Position numbers and translations under genes: made by a program. This document shows, in pieces, positions 21,513-32,745 of a stretch of 64,000 bases of DNA. Numbering within the stretch: the stretch's first letter is position 1; the number at the start of each line of letters is the position of its first letter. A model generated the notes under the pieces. The model was not told the origin of the DNA and ran no database searches. It was given only the letters and a program-made list of their open reading frames with translations. This DNA comes from Papilionanthe hookeriana x Papilionanthe teres (Eukaryota > Streptophyta > Magnoliopsida > Asparagales > Orchidaceae), in contig CM040429.1 of assembly GCA_022702705.1 (NCBI GenBank), forward strand, positions 110,151,943 through 110,215,942. Reading direction: 5' to 3'.

Positions 21513-22711
21513 ATGAAAACTTACATTCCCAATTCGCATCCAATGGATTCCAACTCCATAGAAACCCCATGATTTAGAGTTTTCAATCAGCAAAAGTTTG
21601 TTAATTTCGAGGCGCAGCTTTTATTCAATAAGGTGATGATGAAGAGAAGGAGTATCAAGGAAAGAGGATATGTAAATCGAGGTATGGATAATCCTACTAC
21701 AAGAGTTAAAGAGATAATTGTGCAGAGACGTTGGGAAGTGTTATGCTACACTACCGTCGCCGTTGTCGTTCCTGTTGTGAAAGAATTCTATGCAAATCTT
21801 CATAGGATCAATCAAGGATTCGTCTTTGTGCGAGGTAGGTTTGTAACATTCACTCCTTCAAAGATAAATGACTTATTTATGATTGAGAATGTGCATATCT
21901 GCCATTATTCAATTTTTGATGCGACGAGAGACAATATGAATGAAGTTTATCGCTATTTGACGGACGAAGGTGAAGATTGGGAGATTAGAGACAACGGATA
22001 TGTAAGTTTTTCTTCTGCATCTTTAAATCTGGTGTCAAAGCAATGGCATTACTTCATTTCTATAAAGTTGCTTCCAACTTAAAAAATTAGTAAAGGGACG
22101 AAGGAGAGTGATATGTTAAATTATAGTATTCAAACTAGAAGGCCGATCAATATTGGTACAATCATCATGAAATCTGTACTGGGATAGATCGTTCAAGGAT
22201 CTAAATATGGGCTTGGACATCCTTCCACCATATTTCTTTTTTGCAGCTAGTCACATTCCATATGAGAGTTGGGAAAAAAATGCTTCTTCTTTGGAGGCCT
22301 ATTGATCCAACAAATCTTTATGACTATCAGGCAAAAGGAGATGAGAGTGACATGAGCCTCATTGCTGATCAACCATCTCAGAGTTCACGACCTAATCAGC
22401 CTTACTTTCCTGAAATTTCTAGAGTGATTCTGACAAAGATCAAGAAGTTGTAGAAAGAGGTACAAAATCTTATGAATGTTATTGACAATATCTCTGATTT
22501 ATTTGATCACTTGGATTGGAGGATGAAAGAACAGTTTGATCATATTGGGAAAATTGAAATGAATTTGATAATTCTGTTGAAGAGGAATCTTGTGATTGCT
22601 GAGGATTCATATGATGAATTCCCGTATCGTCCCTTCTACAATCTGTTTGTGCATCGTCAATATCTGGGAGATATCAGAAGAGATGATTGTTCAGAGACTG
22701 ATGAGGAGTAG
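21513..22711 (+). pseudogene. ORF1 of element C (putative plant transposon protein-like), broken
   Basis: Starts MKTYIPNSHPMDS, aligned with MKTTIPNSHPMDS in E. The core from about residue 40 has KERGYVNRGMDNPTTRV, CYTTVAVVVPVVKEFYANL, VRGRFVTFTPSKINDL and CHYSIF. Stops occur near 21573, at 22079-22081 and near 22185, and frame is lost around 22230. The helical tail (MNVIDNISDLFDHLDWRMKE, then PFYNLFVH) and acidic end DCSETDEE are readable. About 400 codons in all, equal in length to E. Role unknown. Confidence 0.8.
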
Positions 22712-23584
22712 TGACTCTGCTTATTATTTAGTATTTAGTGTTTATATGCTTTAGTGTGTTTAGTGTTGACATTCTTTACTTTGTATTATGTATTAGGACT
22801 TGTTATGCTTGAATTCTGTGTTGGTGCTTATTATTCAGCGTTAGAGTATCGTAGTGTGTTTGTAACGCTGACTATCTGTGGCTGGATGAACCTATTTGGT
22901 GAATGCTTTAGTGTGTATGTTTGTAGAATGGATTTTATATATTAAAGTGATGTTTTATGTTGTTTGTGTAAGTTTGATGTTAGTTAGCTGCTTACTTGAT
23001 GAAAGAGATACTTCAAGAGGCTATAGATGCGATAGCAGAACGTTGAAACAATCGAAATTGTGAAAACTTTTCAGACCCAAAAATAGAACTGGCGCCGCCA
23101 GCGCTCAAATACAGAGAGTTGGGCCCTTTTAATTTAAATAGAACGTCACTGGCTCCCAATCCAGCGCCGCTGGCGCCCAAACCAGCACCGCCGACGCCTA
23201 AGTACAGAAAAAGGCCAAACCCTTCTAAAATCATGATTTTGCCCTGGGACCCACAAATCTAGTCGTTTCCTTTGTTTTCTTCCTCCAGCTTTTGCAAAAA
23301 TTGGATCTAGGGCTCACTAGATCAAGGATTTGGAGCATTTTTCAAAGCTTTTTAAGAGTGGATCTAGACTTCTCTTGGTAAGAGCTTCACTTTAACCTAA
23401 TTATTTTTTATTTTCACCATGGAAATTTCTCACATTTCTTGGAACCAAAAATTGGAATTTTTAAAGATATTTTGGGATTTTCCATGATGATTTAGGCTCT
23501 TATTTACTTAGATTTTATTTAGGAGTTACCTACATTGTGATTTTGGAATTTATTGGATTTTATTTCAAATTTTTAGAATTCTGA
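22712..23584 (+). other. ORF1-ORF2 interval of C
   Basis: Noncoding. A G/T-rich stretch follows the ORF1 stop (22712-22960), then the GC-box cluster at 23088-23200, then a leader with TTTCAAAGCTTTTTAAGAG shared with element E at the point where solo LTR S is inserted. Confidence 0.6.
23088..23200 (+). promoter_or_regulatory. GC-box cluster before ORF2 of C
   Basis: Boxes ACTGGCGCCGCCAGCGC, CCAGCGCCGCTGGCGCCC and CCAGCACCGCCGACGCC with CAGAGAGTT between. The TATA position seen in E (AAGTATATAAAAA) is AAGTACAGAAAAA here, so it appears mutated. Confidence 0.5.
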
Positions 23585-24693
23585 ATGGCTCCTAGAACAA
23601 GCAAAGGCAAGTGAAATTTGGATTTTGATGAAGATAGATTTATTAATGTTAAAGCACAGTTTCGTTTCAATTCTGTCCTGCATAATAAAAAGTGCATACA
23701 AGATCGGGCTTTTGAAAGTTCGAGCGGATCTATTGAGCAATTGATTTCTGATAGAAACTGGGAATGATTTTTTTATTTCACTGCTAATGCTATTATGGGT
23801 ATTATGTGAGAATTTTATGCAAATCTACCCTGGATCGAAATGGAATATGTGCTAGTTCAAGGAAAAATGGTAGAATTCACCCCTCAGTGTATTAATGATT
23901 TTTATCAGTTACGGAGGGTGAGGTTTTATGAATATGAGAATTTTGATATGAGAGAACCTTCTATGAAAGAATTGATTGTTTTTCTGACTAACGGAAATGG
24001 AAGGCAAAACAAAAACATATGATTAATTTCCCTGCTTCTAATTTAAATGTAGCTTCTAAAGCATGGCAGTATTTCATCTCTGCGAGACTAGTACCTTCAT
24101 ATCACCATAGTGAAGTTACAAAGGATAGAGAAATTCTAAATTATTGTATTCAGACCATGAAGAAGATTGATATTGGATCTATCATCTATAAGAACATTCA
24201 GACTATTGCTACAAGAGAAACCACTGGTGGATTAGGATATCCTGGCCTGATTCATTCACCGTGTGCACAGTCAGGAGTTGAATATGATAGTTATGAAGAG
24301 GTATTCATACCACTGAGACCTATTACCAAGACTATTATTCAGACTTATGAGTCTCATATGGTAGGAAGAGAAGAGAGTAGGAGTATTGATATTCCTACTA
24401 CCGGTCAGGACATTCCATCTACTTCTGAGCCACCTACACTATCTAATGTTATGGAGTAGTTGAGGATACAAAGTGCTAGTATGGTTAGGCTTCATAGCAG
24501 AATGGATGTATTTGAGGCTAGAAGTAATGTAAATGAAGATTACATGAGGAGGAGAGTCGAGTATAATATTGTCGATCATGATGCTTAGGGCTGATTTATG
24601 AGGGGAGACACTGGAGTGATATTTCCTACCAGTCCCAGCTATGCTCCTGATCCTGCTGATCCTGCTGATGAAGCTGGTGATGATTATTGGTAG
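23585..24693 (+). pseudogene. ORF2 of element C (putative plant transposon protein-like), broken
   Basis: Starts MAPRTSKGK, then an early stop, then NLDFDEDRFINVKAQFRF and CIQDRAF, shared with E. Stops interrupt the core near 23766 and 23809. VLVQGKMVEFTPQCIND and ASNLNVASKAWQYFISARL are open, and the tail with a run of PADPADEAGDDYW ends at TAG. Most of the length (about 370 codons) is preserved, as in E. Decay is by point stops more than by indels. Confidence 0.8.
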
Positions 24694-25948
24694 TGCTATG
24701 ATTTTTGTTTTTTATTGTGTGTTGTAGTACCTTGTTGTGTTTTTATTTTCTTTTCTATGTTTTATGTAATTTGTTTTTGTATTTGTGTTAAAAAATGAAA
24801 ATGTAATGAACTATGTGTTAGTTGTTTAGTAATTTGAATTGAGATTGTGATGTTATGTTGGATGTTTAATGTTTAAGTGTTTAATATTTCTTTACCTTGC
24901 AAATCTTTTGAATTACATATATCACTACTTCTAACTCTTTCATGCTTGCTAGCTTAATTTTGATTAATACCAGCATAGCTTCAGAAGATTTCAAAATCCT
25001 AGAATAAAAACATTAGTTTTCTTTTACTATTTACCATTTCAAATTTGTTGGAAAACTTAAGTTTGGGGAGAGTAAAATTATTAACTCTTATTTGTTCTCA
25101 ATTAATATATTTTTAAAAATTATTAGCATAACTTTTGGTAGCTGAACCTAACTTTAGATAAATAAATTTTTTATTTCATTTAAATATTATGGTAGATTTG
25201 GATGAAAGTTTTTAGTAATAAAGGTTAATTCTATAGAGTGAGATATTTAGTATGAAAGGATTTGATTATAGTTGACTATTTAAAGTAAAAAAAACTGTAT
25301 TTTTTAAATGTTAAGAGACTTAAAGAACTATTTCTGAAGAAAGAATTGTAACTTTGTGATGAATTATAAAGCTGGTATATATTTATAAAGTAAGGAGGTG
25401 TTTCAGGTTTGAACTTTAGAAAGAGGAGAGTGAAGTTCAAAACCATTACAGGCCATCCATATATAGTAATCCTCACATAAAAAATAAGGGAAGAAGAAAG
25501 AAAAGAAGGATTGAAAAACAATCACAAAAGAAAAAGAAAAAGAAAAAAGATATATGTATGCCTAATCAAAAATTGGCTTCACTTGAATCAACCTAAAGGA
25601 ACAACTTAGTTACAATTCTGAATTTATATTTAAATTATTAGCCTACTTTCTAATGGAGTTTGCATGAGCTTCTTTTTCACTAAGTCTTTTAAGGCACCCT
25701 TAATGTGACAAATTATGGTTCATCTTGAAATGAATAGGAGACAAGAACTCCTAGACTTGACTACTGAATGTTCTTATACCTATAGTTTTAACTGAGTTAC
25801 TGAACTTCCTTTTAAGAGTCTTGCCATTATATTCATTAAAATAAAAAATCATAGTATTCTATAAGTGAGAAGTTCACTACTTTGAGTTATATTTTTATCT
25901 AGTAAAAGAATTACTTGAGGATAAGTAATAGTTAAATTTGGGGGATTT
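24694..25948 (+). other. 3' noncoding region of C with two polypurine tracts
   Basis: The internal PPT-like copy AACTTAAGTTTGGGGAG lies at 25054-25070. An A/G-rich tract lies at 25484-25550. A conserved block, GCCTAATCA, then TTGGCTTCACTTGAATCA, is at 25560-25592. The LTR-adjacent tract AAATTTGGGGGATTT lies at 25934-25948. No ORF. Confidence 0.75.
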
Positions 25949-26118
25949 TGATGCACCAAAAATATATTAAGTCTTTCCTATATAGTGATATTGCACTTTA
26001 AAGGAAGGTATTGCATGTTTTGTTACAGGTATAATGATTTTAGGTGATTGGAGCAAAAGGAAGCAAAAGGAACAAATTTAGAGCAAAAATGAGCAAAATG
26101 AAGAAAATTGGCTTCTAT

Positions 26119-26248
26119 CACCGCCGGCGCCAAAATGGGCGCCGCTGTTGCCCAATTCTAGAGAGTTCAAACAATTATTTGGCGGCCCAGCAACGCGGGC
26201 ATTCTATCCAGCGCCTCCGGCTTTCTATCCAGTGCCGCCGGTGCCCAA
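26119..26248 (+). promoter_or_regulatory. GC-box cluster in the LTR of C
   Basis: ACCGCCGGCGCCAAA, GGGCGCCGCTGTTGCCC, CCAGCGCCTCCGG and AGTGCCGCCGGTGCCC, with AATTCTAGAGAGTTCA after the second box, matching the LTR of E at 35281-35296. Confidence 0.5.
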
Positions 26249-27324
26249 ATTCGGCGAAACTCAAATTCAATGTATTTGGACGAGTTTTTTAAGGGGTGCT
26301 TGAAGAAACTCTTTGGGAATTCGTTTCTAACTTATTTTAGACTATTTTGGACGCCAAAAGAAGTGGTGTGATTGTGTGTGGGTGTGAGAGAGAGTAGTGT
26401 GTGTTAGAGAGGAGTGAAGAGAGTGTGTTAGGGTTTGAAGTAAGTGTGACGAAAGTGTGTAGAAGTCTTGTATTGTGAAGGATTCTTCTCTAAGGAGTGT
26501 AGGAGTAAAGTGAGAGATTGCTTATTCCTTTCCATTCTAAAGAATAAATTGAGTGTTGAAGAGAAGAGAGAAAAGGATTTAAAGGAACTATAAGAGATTT
26601 GCTTGGGGAAGAGAAAGAGAAAAATTGTATTTACTTTTGTGTTTGTATGCCTTTGTTTTTATATATATAATCCATGTTTTGTTGTATCTTCCTCACGAGT
26701 TCCGAGTAGATTTCTTTGTCTTTCTTCTTGCAATAATATGCGGTGAAGTGTTGATGTAGATTTGATGTGCCATAAAAATGTTAAAGAAATTGTGGTGGTT
26801 TCCTTTTCAACTTCATTTACTTTTCGATCCGGCTAATTGAATTGTTAAAATCTGCTGCGAAACATCAAATCTGAAAGGACTAAGTGTTTTACAATAATAG
26901 TGTAGAATTCATTCAATGTCCATGAATGAGTTGCATAGTTCATGGGAAATGAGTGCAAATAAATAGTGAAATATGGTTTAACAGACATCGAATTGGAGGT
27001 TTTAGAGAGACAGGCTGAAATCCCTAATTTGGTCCTAAATTTTGGTAAGTAAAGCTAGAGTTAGCCTTCAGGTGAAGGGAAGTGGGAGCTCTGAAGTGAC
27101 AGTCAATATCCTCCCAGCCTAACCACAGATTTAGTGACTAAGCTAAGAATTTTTCAATGTTCTCTTCATACTTGGAAGAGGGGGTACTTTGACGAGGGTA
27201 AAGAATATGAATGCTCTTATTTGGCACAATACAAATCTATTATCAATCTATATCAATCACTCACCACAGAATCATTGTAAGAGGAAAGGCACCTTTCCAT
27301 AAATAAGCCTTTCAATTACAAAAC

Positions 27325-27326
<2 letters not shown>

Positions 27327-27355
<29 letters not shown>

Positions 27356-27356
27356 T
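27327..27356. repeat. (GT)15 microsatellite
   Basis: Uninterrupted dinucleotide run inside the LTR of C. It is absent from the corresponding place in the LTR of E (36415-36430), so it expanded after the two copies separated. Confidence 0.95.
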
Positions 27357-27664
27357 AGTTAATCCTGTTTATAAAATTTAGAAGTAACTTGTAGTAAATC
27401 TAGTTGTTGTTATCTTTGCATTAGCATATTAAATAGTACTTGAACTTGCGTTGTGAATTGAGTGTTGGATTTCAACATCTTTGCTATATTTTAAAGAGTT
27501 CCTACCTTCCTCATGGGATCGATAACCAGGACTCCACTAAAGCCCTGTATTATTTGAACGATACATATGCTTGCATATACGGGTGACTGCTTGATTATTA
27601 AATTAATCTATTTGTAAAACTAAACTGAAACTATCTTTTGAATATTAACTTTTAAGGCAGTTCA

Positions 27665-28616
27665 CAGTCACCACGATCAAACTTCTGCTTTTAGAAGAAT
27701 GTCTTTTGGTTTATGTAATGCACCTGCAACTTTTCAAATGTGTATGATGCCTATTTTATGTGACTTAATTGAGAAAATAATTAAAGTTTTTATGGATGAT
27801 TTCTTAGTTTTTTGAACCTATTTTGATTCATGTTTAGATCATTATGCGAAGGTTTTAAAATGTTGTGAAGAAACAAATTTAGTTCTCAAATGGGAAAAAT
27901 GTCAATTTATGGTCACAGAAGGAATAGTATTGGGACATAAATTTTATAAAAATGGTATGGATGTTGAACAAGCAAAAATTCAAATTATTATTGAATTACA
28001 ACCTCCTACTTCAGTAACTTCAATAAGAAGTTTTCTAGGACATGTTGAATTTTATAGGAGGTATACTAAACACTTTTCTAAAATTGCTAAACCTCTATCC
28101 CATCTTTTAGAAAAAGATATTAAGTTTGATTTTAATGAAGATTTTCTAAAAGCCTTCAATTTATTAAAAGAAAATTTAATTACTGCACCTATCATCGTTT
28201 CACCTGACTGGGAAAAACCGTTTGAATTAATGTGTGATGCAAGTTATTATGCAATTGGAATGGTTTTAAGACAAAAATATGAAAAAAAAATTAAAGTTAT
28301 ATATTATGTCAGTAAAACTCTTAATGAAGCGCAAATTAATTACACAACAACTGAAAAAGAATTATTGGCTATAACATATGCTTTTGATAAATGTATACCA
28401 TATGTACTTGAAACAAAATGTATTGTGCATACGGATCATTCCACTATCAAATATTTGATCACAATGAACGATGCAAAGCCAAGATTAATTAGATAGGTTC
28501 TTCTTTTGCAAGAATTTGATTTTCAGATAGTGGATAGAAAAGGTGTTGATAATCAAATTGCAGATCATTTGTCAAGACTTGAATCTGATAATGAAAAGAA
28601 TATGAGGAAGACATAA
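27665..28616 (+). pseudogene. RT C-terminal part and RNase H of element G
   Basis: RT resumes at FRRMSFGLCNAPATF and has an intact catalytic box VFMDDF, followed by NLVLKWEKCQFMV, then GIVLGHKFYKNGMD and SIRSFLGHVEFYRRY. RNase H follows: FELMCDASYYAIGMVL, TTTEKELLAITYAF, HTDHSTIKYLI and [12 protein letters not shown]. Stops occur near 27817 and 28494. The N-terminal RT, protease and gag lie beyond element C, outside the window. Confidence 0.85.
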
Positions 28617-30007
28617 ATGAATATGTTCATGATGAACAACTTTATGCTATTACTGAGTGGCGTATACCATGGTATGCAGATATAGTTAACTATTTGGTTA
28701 GTAATATTTTACCATACGGATTAACAAGCCACTAGAAAAAGAAATTTATTTATGATTCAAAATTTTACTTTTGGGATGACCCTTATTTATATAAAATATG
28801 TAGAGATTTGTTCATTCGAAGATGTGTACCAAATAATGAAACCATTGAAATTATTCAAAAATGTCACAATCTGAATTTGTAGGGCATTTTGGCATCGATA
28901 AGACTGCTTTTAAAATTTTATATTCTGGATTTTGTTGGCCTGCATTATTTAAAGATGTTAATAATTATGTTAAAACTTGTGATCGATGTTGGAGAGTAAG
29001 AAGTTATTCTAAGAGAGATGAAATGCCTTAATGCTTTACTTTAGAAGTGGAGATTTTTTATGTATGTGTTTGGGCTTTATGGGACAATTTGTACCATCTT
29101 CAGAAAAAATGTATATTTTATTAGTTGTGGATTATGTTTCTAAATGGATTGAAGCTATAGCTTTACCTAATTGTGATGTTAAGTTTGTTTCAAATTTTTT
29201 AACTAAAAACTTTTTACTATATTTGGAATGCCTATAATGATTCTTATTGATGGGGGAAGTACTTTAAGAATTCCAAAATTGAAATATTACTTGGAAAATT
29301 TGGAATTAAACATAAGATGGCCACAACTTATCACCCCCAAACCAGTGGATTTGCAGAAGTACCAAATCGTGAAATCAAAAGAATTATGGAGAAAACTCTA
29401 CATCTTAAAAAAAATTGTTTGGGTTGTTAGTCTTGATTCTATATTAAGGGCTTATAAAACTCTTATAATAATGTCTCCATATAGGCTCATATACGGAAAA
29501 TTTTTTCATTTAACTGTTGAATTAGAACAAAAAGCTTATTGGGCGATAAAAGAATTTAATTAGAATTTAAAGGATGCTGAAGAAAAGTGATTATTACAAT
29601 TAAATAAGCTCGAGGAAATGAGGAATGAATCATTTGAAAATGCTAGAATATATAAAGAAAAAATAAAAAATCTGCATGATCGGAAGATTTTAAGAAAGAA
29701 TTTTGAGCATGGATAGGAAGTTTTATTATATAATACTTGATTGAAGTTGTTTCCTAGAAAACTTAAGTTCAAGTGGATGGGGTCATTTATTGTGATAAAA
29801 GTTTATCCTTATGGGGCTATAGATATAAAAGATCCTCAGACTAACAGTAATTTGTTTAGAAACAAGTTGCCTCCAATTATTTTGAACAAATTTAGTTCTC
29901 AACTATGAAAAATGTCAAAATTTGTAATTGGACAAAGATTGAAACTTTGCATTGGAGAAAACAAGCCTTATTTTAAAGAAACTCTGATGTTGAGTCATTC
30001 CAAGTAA
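28617..30007 (+). pseudogene. Integrase of element G, heavily decayed
   Basis: [17 protein letters not shown] begins the region. The zinc-domain His/Cys are partly kept (KCHN, then TCDRCWRV). The core shows LGFMGQFVPSSEKMY, where the first catalytic Asp (LDFMGPF) is Gly, so the site is damaged. LIDGGS keeps the second Asp. Many indels lie between 29230 and 29980, and an insertion-like stretch near 29850-29920 repeats words from the RT region (FSSQL, YEKCQN). Ends at a TAA near 30005. Confidence 0.75.
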
Positions 30008-30020
30008 AACATTTGGATAA

Positions 30021-30068
30021 GTTGGGCTGACGATGTTAAACCATACGCTTTGTTGGAGACAATCCATA
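30021..30068 (+). promoter_or_regulatory. Conserved post-pol hairpin motif, element G (decayed)
   Basis: GTTGGGCTGACGATGTTAAA then ACGCTTTGTTGGAGACAATCC. The stem is weakened compared with A and E, in keeping with the age of G. Confidence 0.6.
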
Positions 30069-30221
30069 ATTTATTATGTTTGATTTAATTTATGTTTATT
30101 TGTGAAAATATTGTGACCATCCTTTAATTTTGTATCTATTATTTAACACAATTTAAGGACTTAAACATGATTGAAATCTGAAGAAACTCGACAATAGGAG
30201 AATTAGTGTTCACAAGGATGT

Positions 30222-30328
30222 TGGCGCCTAAGCACCAGAGATCTGTGATTCTGGTGCCTAGGCGCCACAGTTGCTGGACGTGAAGAAAATCACCTTAATG
30301 CAGTTTTTCCCATTTCTTTCCTTATAAA
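30222..30328 (+). promoter_or_regulatory. Putative internal promoter before ORF1 of G
   Basis: Boxes TTGGCGCCTAAGCACCAG and CTGGTGCCTAGGCGCCAC (30222-30268), then TATAAA at 30323-30328, and ATG at 30419. Spacing and downstream sequence match element F. Confidence 0.6.
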
Positions 30329-30418
30329 CTATCCTATCTTCGTCCCCAATCACCACATATATCATTTTTACGACCAGAGAGAGAAGAATTGAGAAGGATT
30401 TCAGTTTTACTTGCTTCT

Positions 30419-30796
30419 ATGGAGAGTAGAAACATTGGAGTAAAGAATGGAGATAAGTTTTTACATAAGGATGCTCAAACTTATTTCAATAGTTATTTAG
30501 CACTTAGTTTGGAGAAGATAACGAACAAATTAAAAAAGATTGAAAAGGACTTGCTACTTCTGAATAACTAGATGCATGAGATATACCACCAATATGAGCA
30601 CCTGGAGTGAGAAATAAAGCTTCAAACTGATCATTTGGCATGTTATGAAGATTATCACGTAACTATGTATAGTAAAAACAATTGGATTGATGAGAAGAAG
30701 ACCATGGAATTCCTTCATACCCCTTTCTTTCGTACCTTTGTTCTTAGTGCTTTATCATGTGAAAGGGGGGATGAAAGTTCAATCAACAATCATTGA
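30419..30796 (+). pseudogene. Short ORF1 of G (coiled-coil-like tail protein)
   Basis: One frame of 125 codons from MESRNIGVKNGDKF to the TGA at 30794, interrupted by TAG at 30569 and a TGA near 30608. Motifs are collinear with F: SLEKITNKLKKIEKDLL, MHEIYHQYEHLE, and NNWIDEKKTMEF. Like F, it lacks the core domain found in the ORF1 of A, C and E. It may be a reduced ORF1 or an ancestral form to which the core was added. Function unknown. Confidence 0.65.
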
Positions 30797-31593
30797 AGTC
30801 TAGAAATGATTTAGTGTGTTGTTTAATTTTGATTTATTCAAGTATTGGATGTGTGGTGTGTGCCTTCTTCTTGAATTTTTTTAATTGTTGAATTGTTAAT
30901 TGTTGTATGGTTGTATTGTGTTTTTCTGTGTTTGTTGAACTGATAATTGGATGTCTAGAATGAAATATTGTTTGTGTTAAATTTTGTGTTAGAATGATGG
31001 AATTAATCGTGGATTGCAAATTTTGATTAAAAATTTTGGATTTAGAAGATGTTTGGAGAATGATAAATGTGAAATTGGATGTTGAATTTATTAGTTTTAT
31101 GGTGAGTTACCTACCATGATATGCTTAGAAACTTTTCTTAAGAAAAATAGAAGAAGAAAAAGAAAAAAAATTTTAGTCTGGCGCCTAGTCGCCAAGCATT
31201 CGCACAGCATGGCGCCTAGACGCCGAGACTAGAACCTAGGCGTCGGTTCACTTGAACCGGTCAAAACTTAAGTTTCACAATTTAAGCAGGGCCAACGCCA
31301 TTTTTGTTGCCTTAATTTCTTCTTCTTCCCTATTCTTCACAAAAATTCATCCTAAGGTTTCTTTTAGATCTTCAATCTTCAAGTTTCTTGGCTTGAAATC
31401 AACAGATTTCATCATCTCAAGGTTAGAACTACAATTTGGTGTTTTGTTTTGTGATTTCATCATGGATTTTTCATGTATTGAGAGGAGACCGAAAATTTCA
31501 AAAATATTTGATTTTTAAGTGAAAAATCCATGGATATAAGTTTCATTAGTTTACTTCTAAAATTTTGTTTGATATTTTCTTCACATTTTTTAG
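30797..31593 (+). other. ORF1-ORF2 interval of G
   Basis: Noncoding. G/T-rich sequence follows ORF1. A box cluster at 31178-31247 has CTGGCGCCTAGTCGCCAAG, ATGGCGCCTAGACGCCGAG and AACCTAGGCGTCGG. A degenerate TATA position (CAATTTAAGCAGGG near 31278) aligns with the clear TATTTAAA of F. A leader with TCATCTCAAGGTTAG follows. Confidence 0.55.
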
Positions 31594-32745
31594 ATGGCTC
31601 TTAAAACTAAAAGAGGAAAGGAGAAGGAGGTTTTTGACAGAATGAAATTTGTTAGCTTTAATGCGCAGATTCATTACAACGAATTTGCTACTACGAGAAA
31701 TTTTATCACGGAGTGAAGTTTCTACCACCCCGGTGGAACTGTTGAGAACATTATTGTGGCAAGACACTAGGAGAGTTTTTTTTATTTCACTACCATTACC
31801 GTCAAAACTGTGGTACGAGAATTTTTTGCAAATTTGACTGAGGCAGCTGATGACAAAGTTTTTGTTTGAGGTAGAGGATTTGAGTCTACTGGGAAGCGAA
31901 TCATGTATTTTACGGTTTGCCTCCTATTACTGATTACTTTTATTCTGAGTATACTCCTTCTGAGGTTGAGCTTGAAGAGATTATTTCTTATTTAACTGGT
32001 GGACGGGAAGCTTGGAATGTCAGAAATGATAAAAAGTTAATTTTTTCCTCTTCCATGCTCAATGCTACTTCTAAAACTTGGCACTATTTTATTTTTATTT
32101 GCCTCCTTTCTTTAAACCATCTGAGTGAAGTTACTAGAGAAAGGGTTGTTATGAACTATTGCATTCAAGAGATGAAGCTGATGGACATTGGATCAATAAT
32201 TTTTTAGGCAATTAGCTCTTCTGCGAGAACTAGTATTACTTTAGGTTTAGACTTTCCATCTCTTATATTTTCTACGTTCAAAGATTCTGGTGTGGAATAT
32301 GTTCATTGCTAGGAGCATTTGAAGCCTCTAAAGCCTATTAGAAAGGCTAATGTTGATATTTATGGACGACCTAGAGGTAGAGCACCATATGCTCGTTCTA
32401 CTTCTAAACCCTCTACCTATATACCTTTGACTTATACTATTATTGAGCCTCCACTAGTTTTTTGAATACAATGTGTAAGAGATATTTTGAGCACCAGAGT
32501 GAAACGTTTCTGATGCAGTGTCGGATGGAGGATATGAAGAAAAGTTTGATCATATGGCTGATTTTGTTAGTAGGAAGAGTGACTATGACACTGAATATGA
32601 TGAGACATTAGTTAAGTTTATGAAGGTAAATCAGACTGTGGAGTTTCCTACATGCCTGAGATTCACACCGTATACAGGCCTAAAATCTGTAGATGATGAT
32701 ATCTCATTTTATTTTGATGATGATTATAATGCTGGAGATGAGTAG
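31594..32745 (+). pseudogene. ORF2 of element G (putative plant transposon protein-like), broken
   Basis: Starts MALKTKRGKEKEVFDRMKF. The core has GGTVENIIVARH, VKTVVREFFANL and, after a frame change near 31905, PPITDYFYSEYTPSEVELEE, then NATSKTWHYFIF and MNYCIQEMKLMDIGSIIF. The tail is acidic (YFDDDYNAGDE). At least five stops. It aligns with ORF2 of F over the core and tail. The 5' end is just after TTTTAG, as for C. Confidence 0.75.

Larger units (their letters stand above)
20496..27664 (+). mobile_element. Athila-type element C (5' part outside window)
   Basis: Plus-strand 3' half of an element: integrase C-terminus, post-pol hairpin, ORF1, ORF2, noncoding tail and a 3' LTR. The integrase is cut at 20496 by the F/B pair. 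The 3' LTR runs into RT sequence of element G, so C is inserted in G. Its GC boxes are of the GGCGCCGCCGGCGCC kind, like E. Confidence 0.85.
25949..27664 (+). repeat. 3' LTR of element C
   Basis: Starts TGATGCACCAAAAATAT directly after the polypurine tract. It contains the box cluster at 26119-26248, a degenerate TATA region near 26328, a (GT)15 run and GGGATCGATAACCAGGACTC at 27514-27533. The distal end is not certain: the usual GGGTCA end is missing, and RT sequence of G is recognisable by about 27690. I place the end at about 27664 (CAGTTCA). Confidence 0.75.

Noticed and set aside
31252..31518. A small gene at 31252-31518 in G
   Set aside because: It lies in the leader between the box cluster and ORF2, has no counterpart frame in F, and its sequence is a chance open frame.
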